Below, one piece after another: positions 45,058 to 55,378 of a stretch of 64,000 bases of DNA. The position numbers and the translations under genes were made by a program. Source of the DNA: Neisseria brasiliensis (GTDB lineage: Bacteria > Pseudomonadota > Gammaproteobacteria > Burkholderiales > Neisseriaceae); the NCBI RefSeq assembly GCF_009671065.1, contig NZ_CP046027.1, forward strand, positions 372,001-436,000, in the 5' to 3' direction. The notes below the pieces were generated by a model that had not been told where the DNA came from, searched no databases, and saw only the letters and a program-made list of their open reading frames with translations. Numbering within the stretch: the first letter of the stretch is position 1; the number at the start of each line of letters is the position of its first letter.

Positions 45058-47400
45058 TTACTTTTCAACGGTGATTTTTGCACCGGTTTTCACAAAGTGC
45101 ACCACATGCTCATTGGCCTTGGCGGTTTGCTCGGCTTCATGTTCCGATTTGGCCGCAGCTTGGCGTTGTTTCTTCTTGTTGGTTGCCACCACTTGCGGAC
45201 AACGTGTTTCATGGTGATACATCACTTGGCAGTGCAGACATTGAATACACTCGTTCGGATGAATATCGCCTTCAGGCGCAATCGCTTGAACCGGACACTC
45301 GTGTGTACAAATCTGACACGGATTGCCACACATTTTGTAGCGGCGCAGCCAGTCAAAAATGCGGAAGCGTGCCGGAATCGCAATCGCTGCGCCCAAGGGG
45401 CATAAGTAACGGCAAAAGAAGCGTTCGATAAACAAACCGGCGGCCAACAATGCCACAGCGAACAACACAAACCACCATTCGCGCATGAATTTCAAAATAA
45501 TCGCGGTTTTAAACGGCTCGATTTCGGCAAAATGCTCGGCCAAACCCAAGTCGTAGAGCGAAATCGCCAGCAAACCGAAGAAAATCACGTATTTAATCGC
45601 GCTCAAGCGCGTGTGCAGCAGATGCGGCACGGTGATTTGTTTCACGCCCAATTTCTTCGCCAAGCGGTTGGTCAACTCCTGCAAAGAGCCAAACGGACAC
45701 AACCAGCCACAGAAAGTACCACGGTTCCACAGCAGCATGGTCGCCGCCGTAAACAGCCACAAAATGAACACCAGCGGATCCATTAGGAAGAATTCCCAGT
45801 GGAAATCAGTCAAAATGGCAGAAAACAGCGTCAGGGTATTCACCACCGACAATTGCGCCTGCGCGTACCAGCCGATATAAACCAAAGTAAATGTTAGGAA
45901 GGCAATACGAAAACGGTCATACCATTTTTCATAGCGGACAATCCAGTCTTGGAACAAGAACACCAGCAGCAAAATGGTTAATGCAATGCCGACCACGATA
46001 ATCTGCGCTTTTTTCGCCTGCCAAATCTGTTTCCACAATTGACTGGATACACCGTCATCGGTTGCGGTTTCCAAAATGCCGGCGGTTTGGTTGGCCAATT
46101 TTCGGCCTTCGGCAGCAGGTGCTTCAATCGGTGCAGTGATGGTCACCGGCTCGGCTTCAGGGTCGTCAACGTAATAGCCCTGCGGCAATTCGTAGGCCAA
46201 ATCGGCAGTGACAAATGCTTTGTCGCTCACACTCAATACGCGCTGAATCATCAATTGCAAACGCCACGGTTCGGCAGCATCAAATGTCACATCTTCCGGA
46301 ATGGTGAACCAAGATACTTCTTTAAAGGCCGGCGCGCCTTCTGCAGCCAAAGCCACCACACGCTCATGTTGCGCATCGGTAAAGCGGAAACTGTTGTCGC
46401 CCTGAATCATCTCAATGCGATCAAAAATACCTCCGCGTACATAGCCCGAGCCTTTCCAAGAATAGCGGCCTTCGCCGGCAACCATAATCGCTTGTTGACC
46501 CGGTTTCAGACGGCGTTGCAAGTTGTTCCACCCTGCCTCACCCAATAAGCTTTTACCGATGGAAGGCTGGCTTACCACCGCCACATACATATCGACAAAA
46601 GTATCATCGCCCGGCCCTTCTTCGGCGTGTTCGACCACGCCTTCTTTGCCGCTTTGCTCAAATAATTTATTGGCTTCGTCCACCGTCATGTGCAGCTTGG
46701 TGACGGCTTTTTGTTCCAGCAAGGCATTCCATGATTGAATATCTTGTTTATCCATACCAACAGCACGGCGCGGACGGGTTTGCACCGCTGTTTGTGCTGC
46801 AGCAGCACCATCGGCAGCCACAGCCGCTGTCGCACCTGCTGTGCCCAATTGGTATTGTTGGGCAATGGTTTTAATCGAGCGCTGCATGCTGTCGTTAATC
46901 ACCATCAGCGTCACGGTCGCGCCGCTGATGATGTCGGAAGGTGCCACGCCCGGCTTCGGAGGCGTGGTAATGAAGTTCAGGCCGATATAGTCATCAATAA
47001 ATTTATCCACACGCGATTGCGGGATGCCGATGAGCATAATCGGTTCATTATGCGCCACCAGTTTGGCACCGGTAATCGTACCGTCATTGGCTAAGGCCAC
47101 CATGGTATCAATGGGTTTGCTCGAATACCCGCGGGTATTGACAACATCGGTGGTGATGAATACCAAGCCCAGTTGCTCGTCGCCTTTGTACACACGCGCC
47201 ACCATCGGCTTGCCTTCAGGCTCACCGTAGCGGTCGGCTGTCGGAAAAATTTCAGACGGCTGTACTTTGCTCAAAAACTCCGGCAGACGCTCTGCATGAA
47301 CCGGTAGGCTGATCACCATCAAAACCAATGCCAGCGCGACCGCAACCACCCATTTGAGCAGATTGTTATTCTCTGCTCCATCCCTATCAAAACCGTACAT
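45058..47400 (-). CDS. nosR: NosR membrane flavoprotein electron donor/regulator
   Basis: 780 residues. Membrane anchor and signal (LLKWVVAVALALVLMVISLP), a periplasmic FMN-binding domain with SGATVT as the predicted covalent FMN threonine site, and about five further membrane helices with CGWLCPFGSLQELTNRLAKK and CRYLCPLGAA. The cytosolic end has two 4Fe-4S clusters (CGNPCQICTHECPVQAI, CIQCLHCQVMYH). NosR feeds quinol-derived electrons to NosZ. The FMN is expected to be placed by NosX. Confidence 0.95.
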   Translation of the reverse strand: MYGFDRDGAENNNLLKWVVAVALALVLMVISLPVHAERLPEFLSKVQPSEIFPTADRYGEPEGKPMVARVYKGDEQLGLVFITTDVVNTRGYSSKPIDTMVALANDGTITGAKLVAHNEPIMLIGIPQSRVDKFIDDYIGLNFITTPPKPGVAPSDIISGATVTLMVINDSMQRSIKTIAQQYQLGTAGATAAVAADGAAAAQTAVQTRPRRAVGMDKQDIQSWNALLEQKAVTKLHMTVDEANKLFEQSGKEGVVEHAEEGPGDDTFVDMYVAVVSQPSIGKSLLGEAGWNNLQRRLKPGQQAIMVAGEGRYSWKGSGYVRGGIFDRIEMIQGDNSFRFTDAQHERVVALAAEGAPAFKEVSWFTIPEDVTFDAAEPWRLQLMIQRVLSVSDKAFVTADLAYELPQGYYVDDPEAEPVTITAPIEAPAAEGRKLANQTAGILETATDDGVSSQLWKQIWQAKKAQIIVVGIALTILLLVFLFQDWIVRYEKWYDRFRIAFLTFTLVYIGWYAQAQLSVVNTLTLFSAILTDFHWEFFLMDPLVFILWLFTAATMLLWNRGTFCGWLCPFGSLQELTNRLAKKLGVKQITVPHLLHTRLSAIKYVIFFGLLAISLYDLGLAEHFAEIEPFKTAIILKFMREWWFVLFAVALLAAGLFIERFFCRYLCPLGAAIAIPARFRIFDWLRRYKMCGNPCQICTHECPVQAIAPEGDIHPNECIQCLHCQVMYHHETRCPQVVATNKKKQRQAAAKSEHEAEQTAKANEHVVHFVKTGAKITVEK

Positions 47401-47431
47401 AACCTATCCCCGATGACTCGATTACTCAAAA

Positions 47432-47480
47432 CAATGATATTATATGAATCATCTAGTATCCATAATTTGATATAAATCAA
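47432..47480 (-). promoter_or_regulatory. FNR-dependent nosR promoter
   Basis: TTGATATAAATCAA (47467-47480) is a perfect FNR box (TTGAT-N4-ATCAA). On the minus strand a TATAAT -10 box occupies 47444-47439. The box centre then lies at about -41.5 from a start near 47432, the class II FNR geometry. This predicts anaerobic induction of nosRZ. Confidence 0.85.
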
Positions 47481-47645
47481 GTTTACAAATCTTAAAGTGA
47501 ATTTATATTAGTGCAATAATTCTTTATAGCTAAAGCAGATACAAATAATGCTATGAATCAGGAATAATTGATTAACTCACCATATCAGCCTATAAAGTTC
47601 ATTTTATTTCAATCTATTTTATTGATTTTTGATTGAATGATGAAT

Positions 47646-47687
47646 AGGCCGTCTGAAAATACTACCGATGGTTTTTTTTCAGACGGC
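47646..47687. terminator. DUS hairpin truncated by IS30
   Basis: AGGCCGTCTGAAAA and TTTTCAGACGGCC; the IS30 copy starts one base after the hairpin arm. Confidence 0.7.
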
Positions 47688-48764
47688 CTTACATTCGCAT
47701 TTCAAGTGCAACGCTCAAATGCCATTAGCAAGGGCTGCTGAAAACAGATCACCCGGTGTCTCATAGTCCAATGTCTTTCTCGGTCGGCGGTTAAGGGCCT
47801 CCTCAACCGCTTTAATCTTTTTAGCACCCAGTTTCCTAAAATCCGTCCCCTTTGGGAAGTATTGTCTGATCAGCCCGTTGGTATTCTCCACCAAGCCTTT
47901 TTCCCAAGAATGGTATGGACGGCAGAAGTAAGTTTCCGCACCCAGGGCTTTGGCAAAGGTTTTATGTCGGTAAAACTCTTTACCGTTATCCAAAGTAATC
48001 GTTTGAATGATATCTTTAAACGGCTTCAATGCCCGAATCACTACCCGGGTTACATCTTCTGCTTTGAAATTGCTGATTTTGCGGATAACGACAAATTTGG
48101 TTTTTCTTTCAACAGCAACCACCAGTCCGCTTTTTTGATCTTTACCGACAATGGTGTCCATCTCGAAATCGCCGACCCGCTCTTTTTGATCGACAATGGC
48201 AGGTCTGTGTTCAATGTCGGTTCTGTCCGGTACGCTGCCTTTTGTCCATGCACCGCTGCCGTATTTTCTGCGGTAGGGTTTGGAAACGATACGCAGATGG
48301 GTGTACAGGTCGCCGCCGTTTTGACGGTCTTTGGCGAGATAGCGGTAAAGGGTGCTGTGGTGCAGTTTGATGTGTTGATGTTTCAGCAGGTAGCCGCAGA
48401 CTTGTTCGGGGCTGTATTTTTGGGTAATCAGTTTGTTAACAGTCTGTTTGACGGCAGTAGTCAGTTTGGTTGGCTTTTTGTTTTTCTTTTTAACTTCGCT
48501 TTGCTGTTGTGCTTTTCGGTAACAGTAGGTTCCGTTGACGGAATGCCGTCTGATTTCCCGACTGACGGTGGCGGGATGACAACCGATGTTCTGTGCGATT
48601 TGGTTTAGGGGTAGGTTGCGGTAATGTCTGGAAATGTAGTATCTTTGGTGTGAGGTCAGTTGTGTGTAGGCCATATTGCAATCTTTCTTGTCAGGAAAGG
48701 CAGTATACTACCGCATACCGGCCTTTTCTGTTATTGGAAATTGCACTTGTTAGGCAAATGTAAG
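47688..48764 (-). mobile_element. IS30-family element (IS1655-like), copy 2, 1077 bp
   Basis: CTTACATTCGC at 47688 and GCAAATGTAAG at 48764, flanked by GGC on both sides, a 3-bp target duplication. It lies between the nos region and ilvC, beside a DUS hairpin. Confidence 0.88.
47715..48674 (-). CDS. IS30-family transposase (copy 2)
   Basis: 319 residues, intact, with helix-turn-helix and DDE motifs as in copy 1. The two proteins differ at only a few positions. Confidence 0.93.
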   Translation of the reverse strand: MAYTQLTSHQRYYISRHYRNLPLNQIAQNIGCHPATVSREIRRHSVNGTYCYRKAQQQSEVKKKNKKPTKLTTAVKQTVNKLITQKYSPEQVCGYLLKHQHIKLHHSTLYRYLAKDRQNGGDLYTHLRIVSKPYRRKYGSGAWTKGSVPDRTDIEHRPAIVDQKERVGDFEMDTIVGKDQKSGLVVAVERKTKFVVIRKISNFKAEDVTRVVIRALKPFKDIIQTITLDNGKEFYRHKTFAKALGAETYFCRPYHSWEKGLVENTNGLIRQYFPKGTDFRKLGAKKIKAVEEALNRRPRKTLDYETPGDLFSAALANGI

Positions 48765-48807
48765 GGCCTTGATATAAGTTAAATGTATCTAAATGATTCA
48801 GCATAAA

Positions 48808-48840
48808 AAAATGCCGTCTGAACATTTCAGACGGCATTTT
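48808..48840. terminator. DUS terminator of ilvC
   Basis: AAAATGCCGTCTGAA pairs with TTTCAGACGGCATTTT, 21 nt after the ilvC stop on the minus strand. Confidence 0.85.
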
Positions 48841-48860
48841 GTAAAAGACATGGCTAAAAA

Positions 48861-49907
<1,047 letters not shown>

Positions 49908-49921
49908 TTAACTTTAAAAAA

Positions 49922-50215
49922 TCAGATGGAGAGTTCGTTGAGCATCACAATTTCAAGATGATCGGTTTTGCCCTCGATGGCTTGAACAAATGCCTGAAAA
50001 TGCTCGCTGGCATTGTGTTCGTCCACCGCCGCTTGCGATTGCCAACTTTCGACAAACACGAAGCGGTTGGAATTTTGGATATCCTGATGCAAATCATAGC
50101 TGTTGTTCCCTGCTTCGGCGCGGCTGGCTTGAACCAACTGGGCGAATTGGGCAGACAATGTTTCGCGGTGTTCAGGTTTCACGGTAATCAAGGCAACAAT
50201 CTTAATAATCGACAT
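49922..50215 (-). CDS. Antibiotic biosynthesis monooxygenase (ABM)-domain protein
   Basis: 97 residues from the ATG at 50215 (ACAGGAGAAGTTGAG upstream). A single ABM ferredoxin-like fold: ITVKPEHRETLSAQFAQLVQ, SYDLHQDIQNSNRFVFVESW, HNASEHFQAFVQAIEG. Related small dimers act as quinol or aldehyde-type oxygenases, often without clear substrates. Its conserved place between ilvH and ilvC is positional only. Confidence 0.85.
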   Translation of the reverse strand: MSIIKIVALITVKPEHRETLSAQFAQLVQASRAEAGNNSYDLHQDIQNSNRFVFVESWQSQAAVDEHNASEHFQAFVQAIEGKTDHLEIVMLNELSI

Positions 50216-50284
50216 CTCAACTTCTCCTGTATTGGTTTCAGACGGCCTAAAATCTTTTAGCAAGCCGTCTGAACGAGCGTGGCA

Positions 50285-50776
50285 TTAAATTTTCAAAATA
50301 CGCTCGCCGCGACCGATACCGGCTGCGCCTGTGCGCACAGTTTCCAAAATTTGTGCACGCCCTACGGTTTCTAAGAAAGAATCCAATTTGTCGCTGGAGC
50401 CGGTGATTTCGATGGTGTAGCTGCGATCGGTTACATCAACCACATGGCCACGATAAATCTCGGTCAGGCGTAAAAATTCGTCGCGATCTTTACCCGCTGC
50501 ACGCACTTTCACCAACATCAATTCGCGTTCGACAAAACGGCTTTCGTTTAAATCGACCACTTTAATCACTTCAACCAGCTTGTTGAGCTGCTTGGTAATC
50601 TGCTCCAGCACGCTGTCGTCACCGTGGGTCACGATGGTCATGCGCGACAAGGTTTGGTCTTCAGTCGCGGCCACCGACAATGAATCGATGTTGTAGTCAC
50701 GCGCTGAAAAGAGACCCACCACACGGCTCATCGCACCGGATTCGTTTTCCATCAGTATGGACAAAATGTGTCTCAT
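50285..50776 (-). CDS. ilvH: IlvH acetolactate synthase regulatory subunit
   Basis: 163 residues. N-terminal ACT domain (HILSILMENESGAMSRVVGLFSARDYNIDSLSV) that binds valine for feedback control, then the C-terminal regulatory domain. Its ATG overlaps the ilvB stop by 4 bp. Confidence 0.95.
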   Translation of the reverse strand: MRHILSILMENESGAMSRVVGLFSARDYNIDSLSVAATEDQTLSRMTIVTHGDDSVLEQITKQLNKLVEVIKVVDLNESRFVERELMLVKVRAAGKDRDEFLRLTEIYRGHVVDVTDRSYTIEITGSSDKLDSFLETVGRAQILETVRTGAAGIGRGERILKI

Positions 50777-52557
50777 GGCACGCTCCTTGTATCGTAATCA
50801 CGGTCGTTGACATCGTTCACGTCGCTGTCGGCTTTGGTTTCACGCATGTGTACCGGCAGCACCATTTCGTCGAGACCTTTGCCGTTGCCCACCATCGGGA
50901 ACACGTTTTGTTTCTTATCGGTGATGAAATCCATAAACACCAAGCGGCCTTCGCGGTTGTGTTGCAGCGCTTGGCGAATCGCGCCTTCCACTTCAGACGG
51001 CTTGGTCACGCGAATGCCGACATGGCCGTAAGCTTCTGCCAGTTTCACGAAATCCGGCAAGGAATCAAAATAAGTTTCCGATTCTCGGTTGCTGTAGTAA
51101 AGCTCCTGCCATTGGCGCACCATACCGAGATAACCGTTATTCAAGGTCACAACAGTCAGCGGGATCTTATACTGGAAGCAGGTCGACAATTCTTGGATGT
51201 TCATCTGAATCGAGCCTTCACCAGTGATACAGAATACATCCTGCTCCGGTGCGGCCAGTTTGGCACCCATCGCATAAGGCAGGCCGACACCCATGGTACC
51301 CAAACCGCCGGAATTCAACCATTGGCGCGGGCGCTCAAACGGGTAATATTGCGCGGCAAACATTTGATGCTGGCCGACATCGGATGTGATGATGGCTGAA
51401 TTATTGGTGATTTCCGCCAATTTTTTCACCACAAACTGCGGCTTGATGGTTTCTTCGTCTTGATCAAACCACAAGCAATCGCGGCTGCGCCATGATTCGA
51501 TGTTTTTCCACCATTTATCCAAATGCTCGCGGCTCGGTACGGATTGCTGTTTGTTCACCAAGCAAACCATTTCGGCCAATACATTTTTCACGTCGCCCAC
51601 GATCGGAATGTCGGCCTTAACGCGTTTGGCAATGCTCGATGGGTCAACATCGACATGAATGATTTTTTTCGGTTTTTCCAAGAATTTGGATGGCACTGAC
51701 ACCACGCGGTCATCAAATCGCGCACCCACAGCCAACACTACATCGGCATCCTGCATGGCCAAGTTGGCTTCATACGTACCGTGCATACCCAACATGCCGA
51801 GATATTGACGGTCGCTGGAAGGTACTGCGCCCAACCCCATCAAGGTGCCAACGCATGGCGCGCCGGTAGCGTGTACCAATTCCACCAATTCTTGGCTGGC
51901 GTTACCCAATACGATACCGCCGCCGAAATAGATAATCGGACGTTTGGCAGAAGCGAACATCTGCACCGCTTTTTTAATCTGACCGGCATGGCCTTGCACC
52001 ACCGGCTGATAAGAGCGGATAAAAATATCTTCTTGCGGATAGCTGAATTTCGCCATCGCCTGAGTCACGTCTTTCGGCACATCAATCACCACAGGGCCCG
52101 GACGGCCGCTGGCAGCAATTTGGAACGCTTTTTTGATGGTATTGGCCAAATCGTTGATGTCGGTCACCAAGAAATTGTGTTTCACACACGGGCGGGTAAT
52201 GCCGATGGTGTCCACTTCTTGGAACGCATCACTGCCGATAGCCGGCGTACCAACCTGACCGGTGATCACAACCATCGGAATCGAGTCCGAATAAGCTGTG
52301 GCAATACCGGTTACTGCGTTGGTTGCACCGGGGCCTGAAGTCACCAAAGCCACGCCAACTTTGCCGCTGGTGCGCGCATACGCATCGGCTGCATGAACGG
52401 CTGCCTGTTCGTGTCGGGTCAGGATGTGCTTGAATTTATTGAGCTGGTAGATGGCGTCGTAGATTTCGAGAACTGCGCCGCCCGGATAGCCGAAAACGTA
52501 TTCAACGCCTTCTGCCTTGAGACTTTGCACAATGATTTGTGCGCCTGATAATTGCAT
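50773..52557 (-). CDS. ilvB: Acetolactate synthase catalytic subunit (IlvB/IlvI)
   Basis: 594 residues with the three ThDP-enzyme domains: RHEQAAVHAADAYARTSGK (catalytic Glu), VGTLMGLGAVPSSDR in the FAD-binding middle part, and GEGSIQMNIQELSTCFQYKIPLTVVTLNN (GDG-like ThDP site, here GEG). It condenses pyruvate to acetolactate. ATG at 52557 after AGAGGTTGTT. Whether it is the IlvB, IlvG or IlvI isozyme cannot be set from sequence alone. Confidence 0.94.
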   Translation of the reverse strand: MQLSGAQIIVQSLKAEGVEYVFGYPGGAVLEIYDAIYQLNKFKHILTRHEQAAVHAADAYARTSGKVGVALVTSGPGATNAVTGIATAYSDSIPMVVITGQVGTPAIGSDAFQEVDTIGITRPCVKHNFLVTDINDLANTIKKAFQIAASGRPGPVVIDVPKDVTQAMAKFSYPQEDIFIRSYQPVVQGHAGQIKKAVQMFASAKRPIIYFGGGIVLGNASQELVELVHATGAPCVGTLMGLGAVPSSDRQYLGMLGMHGTYEANLAMQDADVVLAVGARFDDRVVSVPSKFLEKPKKIIHVDVDPSSIAKRVKADIPIVGDVKNVLAEMVCLVNKQQSVPSREHLDKWWKNIESWRSRDCLWFDQDEETIKPQFVVKKLAEITNNSAIITSDVGQHQMFAAQYYPFERPRQWLNSGGLGTMGVGLPYAMGAKLAAPEQDVFCITGEGSIQMNIQELSTCFQYKIPLTVVTLNNGYLGMVRQWQELYYSNRESETYFDSLPDFVKLAEAYGHVGIRVTKPSEVEGAIRQALQHNREGRLVFMDFITDKKQNVFPMVGNGKGLDEMVLPVHMRETKADSDVNDVNDRDYDTRSVP

Positions 52558-52910
52558 AACAACCTCTTTTATAGGGCGTTAAACCAACAGCAACAGCAGC
52601 TTCGTCACAGCACCTGTAATGCAAGCCTATCAAGTAGCGATTTAGGGTACGCACATTGCTAGGACACGACGACAGCCAATCCGTTTGGACAATTGGATTA
52701 AGGCTCAGAGTTTATGAAAATGAAGAAGCCCAACGATAACCTAATCTGCGTTTTCAGGCAAGACAAAAACTTTCATCTTTTAACATTATTTTTATTAAAT
52801 TTAATTACTGTTTGATTTTTATAAAATAAATATCCACCAATCGGTTATGTGTTTCTGATTGGCATGCCACAATTGTCTACAGTTTGAATAAGCACTCGAA
52901 GGTTAATAAA
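52558..52910 (-). promoter_or_regulatory. ilvB leader region
   Basis: About 350 bp without an established gene. A 12-codon open frame MKVFVLPENAD-stop (52776-52741) is rich in Val/Leu, and a CCAAT/ATTGG stem follows (around 52690). This resembles a leader-peptide attenuator but I see no clear downstream terminator, so the call is tentative. Confidence 0.3.
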
Positions 52911-52911
52911 T

Positions 52912-52947
52912 AGGCCGTCTGAAATTTTTAAACGTTCAGACGGCCTA
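52912..52947. terminator. DUS hairpin terminator
   Basis: TAGGCCGTCTGAA and TTCAGACGGCCTA, 3' of the GH20 gene. Confidence 0.8.
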
Positions 52948-52956
52948 TTTATTCAT

Positions 52957-54129
52957 TTAATTGTGATTATTTGCCTTAGCCAACACAGCTTTTAATAGTT
53001 TCTGCGTATGGGTAAACACAGTTTGATCGCTTAATGAATCAGAATGCTCACCCCACACCGCCAAAGCCGCTCCGCCGATGGCCTGCTGTTGCGATGGCGG
53101 TAAAGCGTTTTGACTATTGGCATCGTCCCACACGCCTAAATGCCAATGCTGCTCGACACCGCGAATGGCGTAATTGGTATCATGGGAAGAGCCGACATCC
53201 GAACTAGGAATAAAATAAAGATAATAAGAATTGTAGTTCCACACTTTAAAACCGGCTTCAATCAATTCCGGCATACTGGCGCGCAGATTGCGGCGTTTCT
53301 TGCGCTCGGTTTTGTCTTGCGCATTACCGTCGTAGCTCCAATAGGTTATCTCGATTTGCTGATTTAAATCAGCCAAACTTTGCTTAATGACACCATCATT
53401 CCACATCTGGGTTTTACAGCCTTTACGGTCGAGAAAATCAGCCAATCGGTTTACATAGGCGACAAATTCAGGGTGGCTTTCTACGCTGTAGCCAAACTCA
53501 TCCGCACCAATATGAAAGCGTTTACTGTACGGAAACTTGGCCATTACTTCCACCATTAAGGTTTCTACCAAAGCAATACTTTGCGGATTGGTAATATCGA
53601 TTTCATCATCCACCACATTCGATTTAATCGACCGCACATAATCTTCGCCGCGATGATGTATGAGCAGCGCAAAAATGCCATCCATATGATTTGGGCTGCC
53701 TAATTCCGGTATCAACTCAATCTTTTTCTCATGTGCATAAGCCACAATTTCACCCAACTGCACATCACTCAAAAAAAGTTTGCCGGTTTGCGGATTACGA
53801 TAAAGGCCGTCTGAAACATCTGCATCGGTGGCTTTCTGGTTTAATAACTCACTTTCCAAACCGTAATTCTCATGGTCAGAAAAATGCAGGTGTAGAAAAC
53901 CGCCGCCATTTTCGGCCAGCGTATCAATATATTGCTTGATTACCGCCACCGAATAATAACGGCGCGCATTATCCAGCATCAGGCCATTATGCTTGCCTTG
54001 TGCCGACAGATTATCCGCATGTGCCGAACGGCTGTCGCAAGCAGCATTAGCCAATAAGAAACATGCCATGATGAAATATAAAAAGAATCTTTGCAGCGAT
54101 GCGCGCAAAGTAGAGAATTGTTTGTTCAT
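52957..54129 (-). CDS. GH20 lipoprotein, dispersin-like beta-N-acetylhexosaminidase
   Basis: 390 residues. Hydrophobic leader ending LLANAAC, a lipobox with Cys31, then a single GH20 TIM barrel without the usual extra N-terminal domain. RKYYSV-type start (LDNARRYYSVAVIKQYID), HFSDHENYGLES, IELIPELGSPNHMDG and the catalytic Asp-Glu in FHIGADEFGYS. The compact single-domain form and motif order resemble dispersin B, which cleaves poly-beta-1,6-GlcNAc in biofilms. The substrate is inferred. The gene is alone, with tRNA-Leu upstream. Confidence 0.85.
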   Translation of the reverse strand: MNKQFSTLRASLQRFFLYFIMACFLLANAACDSRSAHADNLSAQGKHNGLMLDNARRYYSVAVIKQYIDTLAENGGGFLHLHFSDHENYGLESELLNQKATDADVSDGLYRNPQTGKLFLSDVQLGEIVAYAHEKKIELIPELGSPNHMDGIFALLIHHRGEDYVRSIKSNVVDDEIDITNPQSIALVETLMVEVMAKFPYSKRFHIGADEFGYSVESHPEFVAYVNRLADFLDRKGCKTQMWNDGVIKQSLADLNQQIEITYWSYDGNAQDKTERKKRRNLRASMPELIEAGFKVWNYNSYYLYFIPSSDVGSSHDTNYAIRGVEQHWHLGVWDDANSQNALPPSQQQAIGGAALAVWGEHSDSLSDQTVFTHTQKLLKAVLAKANNHN

Positions 54130-54237
54130 AATTGAAATCCGTGAAAGTAAAATTCAACAGATTTCCCGCTGGCAAACGAATGCCACTCCCAAGCATGATG
54201 ATGAAATGAAGATTATGTTTTTTAATAATGCAAAACA

Positions 54238-54265
54238 AAAACGGTCGCTTTTAAGCGACCGTTTT
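54238..54265. terminator. Terminator of tRNA-Leu
   Basis: Perfect AAAACGGTCGCTT / AAGCGACCGTTTT stem with flanking A and T runs, 8 bp after the tRNA CCA end on the minus strand. Confidence 0.85.
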
Positions 54266-54272
54266 CAGAATT

Positions 54273-54357
54273 TGGTGCCCAGGGTCGGACTCGAACCGAC
54301 ACACCTTGCGGCGGGGGATTTTGAGTCCCCTGCGTCTACCAATTTCGCCACCTGGGC
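54273..54357 (-). tRNA. tRNA-Leu (CAA)
   Basis: 85 nt with encoded CCA. Acceptor GCCCAGG pairs with CCTGGGC, the anticodon loop is CTCAAAA (anticodon CAA) and a long variable arm (CCGCCGCAAGGTG region) marks a class II tRNA. Intact and not interrupted. Confidence 0.95.
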
Positions 54358-54372
54358 GGTGAAGAAGTCGCT

Positions 54373-54400
54373 ATTATAGCCAGCACAAAAAACTTGTAAA
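54373..54400 (-). promoter_or_regulatory. tRNA-Leu promoter
   Basis: On the minus strand TTTACA (54400-54395), 16-nt spacer, TATAAT (54378-54373), ending 15 nt before the tRNA. Confidence 0.7.
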
Positions 54401-54527
54401 GTGCTTTTGATGATTTTTTTGACAATTAAATGACAATTTATTGATTAAAAATGAAATTATATTTATCAAATTTCAAATTCACTCGGTGTTAATGTGCAAG
54501 CCAAATGTGCATCTATATCAAACTTTG

Positions 54528-54549
54528 ATGAATTTTCTATAAAATTCAT
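54528..54549. promoter_or_regulatory. Palindrome upstream of the SCO gene
   Basis: ATGAATTTT-CTAT-AAAATTCAT, perfect 9-bp arms, 80 bp before the SCO start. It overlaps a TATAAA that could be a -10 element. Possibly an operator. Confidence 0.35.
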
Positions 54550-54629
54550 GAGAAATGCTACATTTCAAGGAACAAAAGCGTTAAGATACGGGATATTGTC
54601 TCGCAAAACTCAATCAATCGGAGAATACC

Positions 54630-55304
54630 ATGCCCATCACAGCCAAAAAGTTTGTATTCAGCGTTTTTGCCTTAGCCGCTCTGGCTGCGTGCCAACCTAA
54701 AGAAGAAGCCGCACCGAAAGCACCTGAAGCACCTGCTTCTACCGCTCCAAGCACCGAAGTCGCGCCAGCTAAAAAAGCAGCCGTACCGGGTCAAATCAAC
54801 GGCACCGATATGCGCAAAGAAGATATCGGCGGTGATTTTGAAATGACCGATGGCGACGGCAAACCATTTAAATTAAGCGATTTGAAAGGCAATGTGGTGG
54901 TATTGTCGTTTGGTTATACCCACTGTCCTGACGTTTGCCCGACTGAATTGCTGACTTACAGCGATACTTTAAAACAATTGGGCGACGATGCCAAAAATGT
55001 GAAAGTGGTATTCGCCAGCGTTGACCCTGAACGCGACACGCCGGAGCTGATTGGCAAATACGCCAAACAATTCCACCCTGATTTCATCGGCATTACCGCC
55101 ACCGAAGGCCAAGCCCTGCCGGTGATTAAACAGCAATACCGTGTGGTATCAGCCAAAGTCAACCAAAAAGAAGGCAGCGCCAACTATCTGGTTGACCACA
55201 CTTCAGGCGCGTATTTGATTGACAAAGAAGGCGAAGTCGCCATCTTCTCACCTTACGGCACCGAACCTGATGCCGTTGCTGCCGACATCCGCACTTTATT
55301 ATAA
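54630..55304 (+). CDS. SCO1/SenC-family copper-binding thioredoxin-like lipoprotein
   Basis: 224 residues. Lipobox LAAC with Cys21, an Ala/Pro/Glu-rich linker (residues about 24-52), then a thioredoxin fold with the copper/redox CPDVC motif ([16 protein letters not shown]) and the distal His in [14 protein letters not shown] proteins load copper into the CuA site of cytochrome oxidase or protect against oxidative stress. Since NosZ also has CuA, a role there is conceivable but not shown. Confidence 0.93.
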   Translation: MPITAKKFVFSVFALAALAACQPKEEAAPKAPEAPASTAPSTEVAPAKKAAVPGQINGTDMRKEDIGGDFEMTDGDGKPFKLSDLKGNVVVLSFGYTHCPDVCPTELLTYSDTLKQLGDDAKNVKVVFASVDPERDTPELIGKYAKQFHPDFIGITATEGQALPVIKQQYRVVSAKVNQKEGSANYLVDHTSGAYLIDKEGEVAIFSPYGTEPDAVAADIRTLL

Positions 55305-55378
55305 TATCCATGCCGTCTGAAAGATTTTTTCAGACGGCCTTTCGCTATCCACACACCCAAAATAGAGCAGAATCCACA

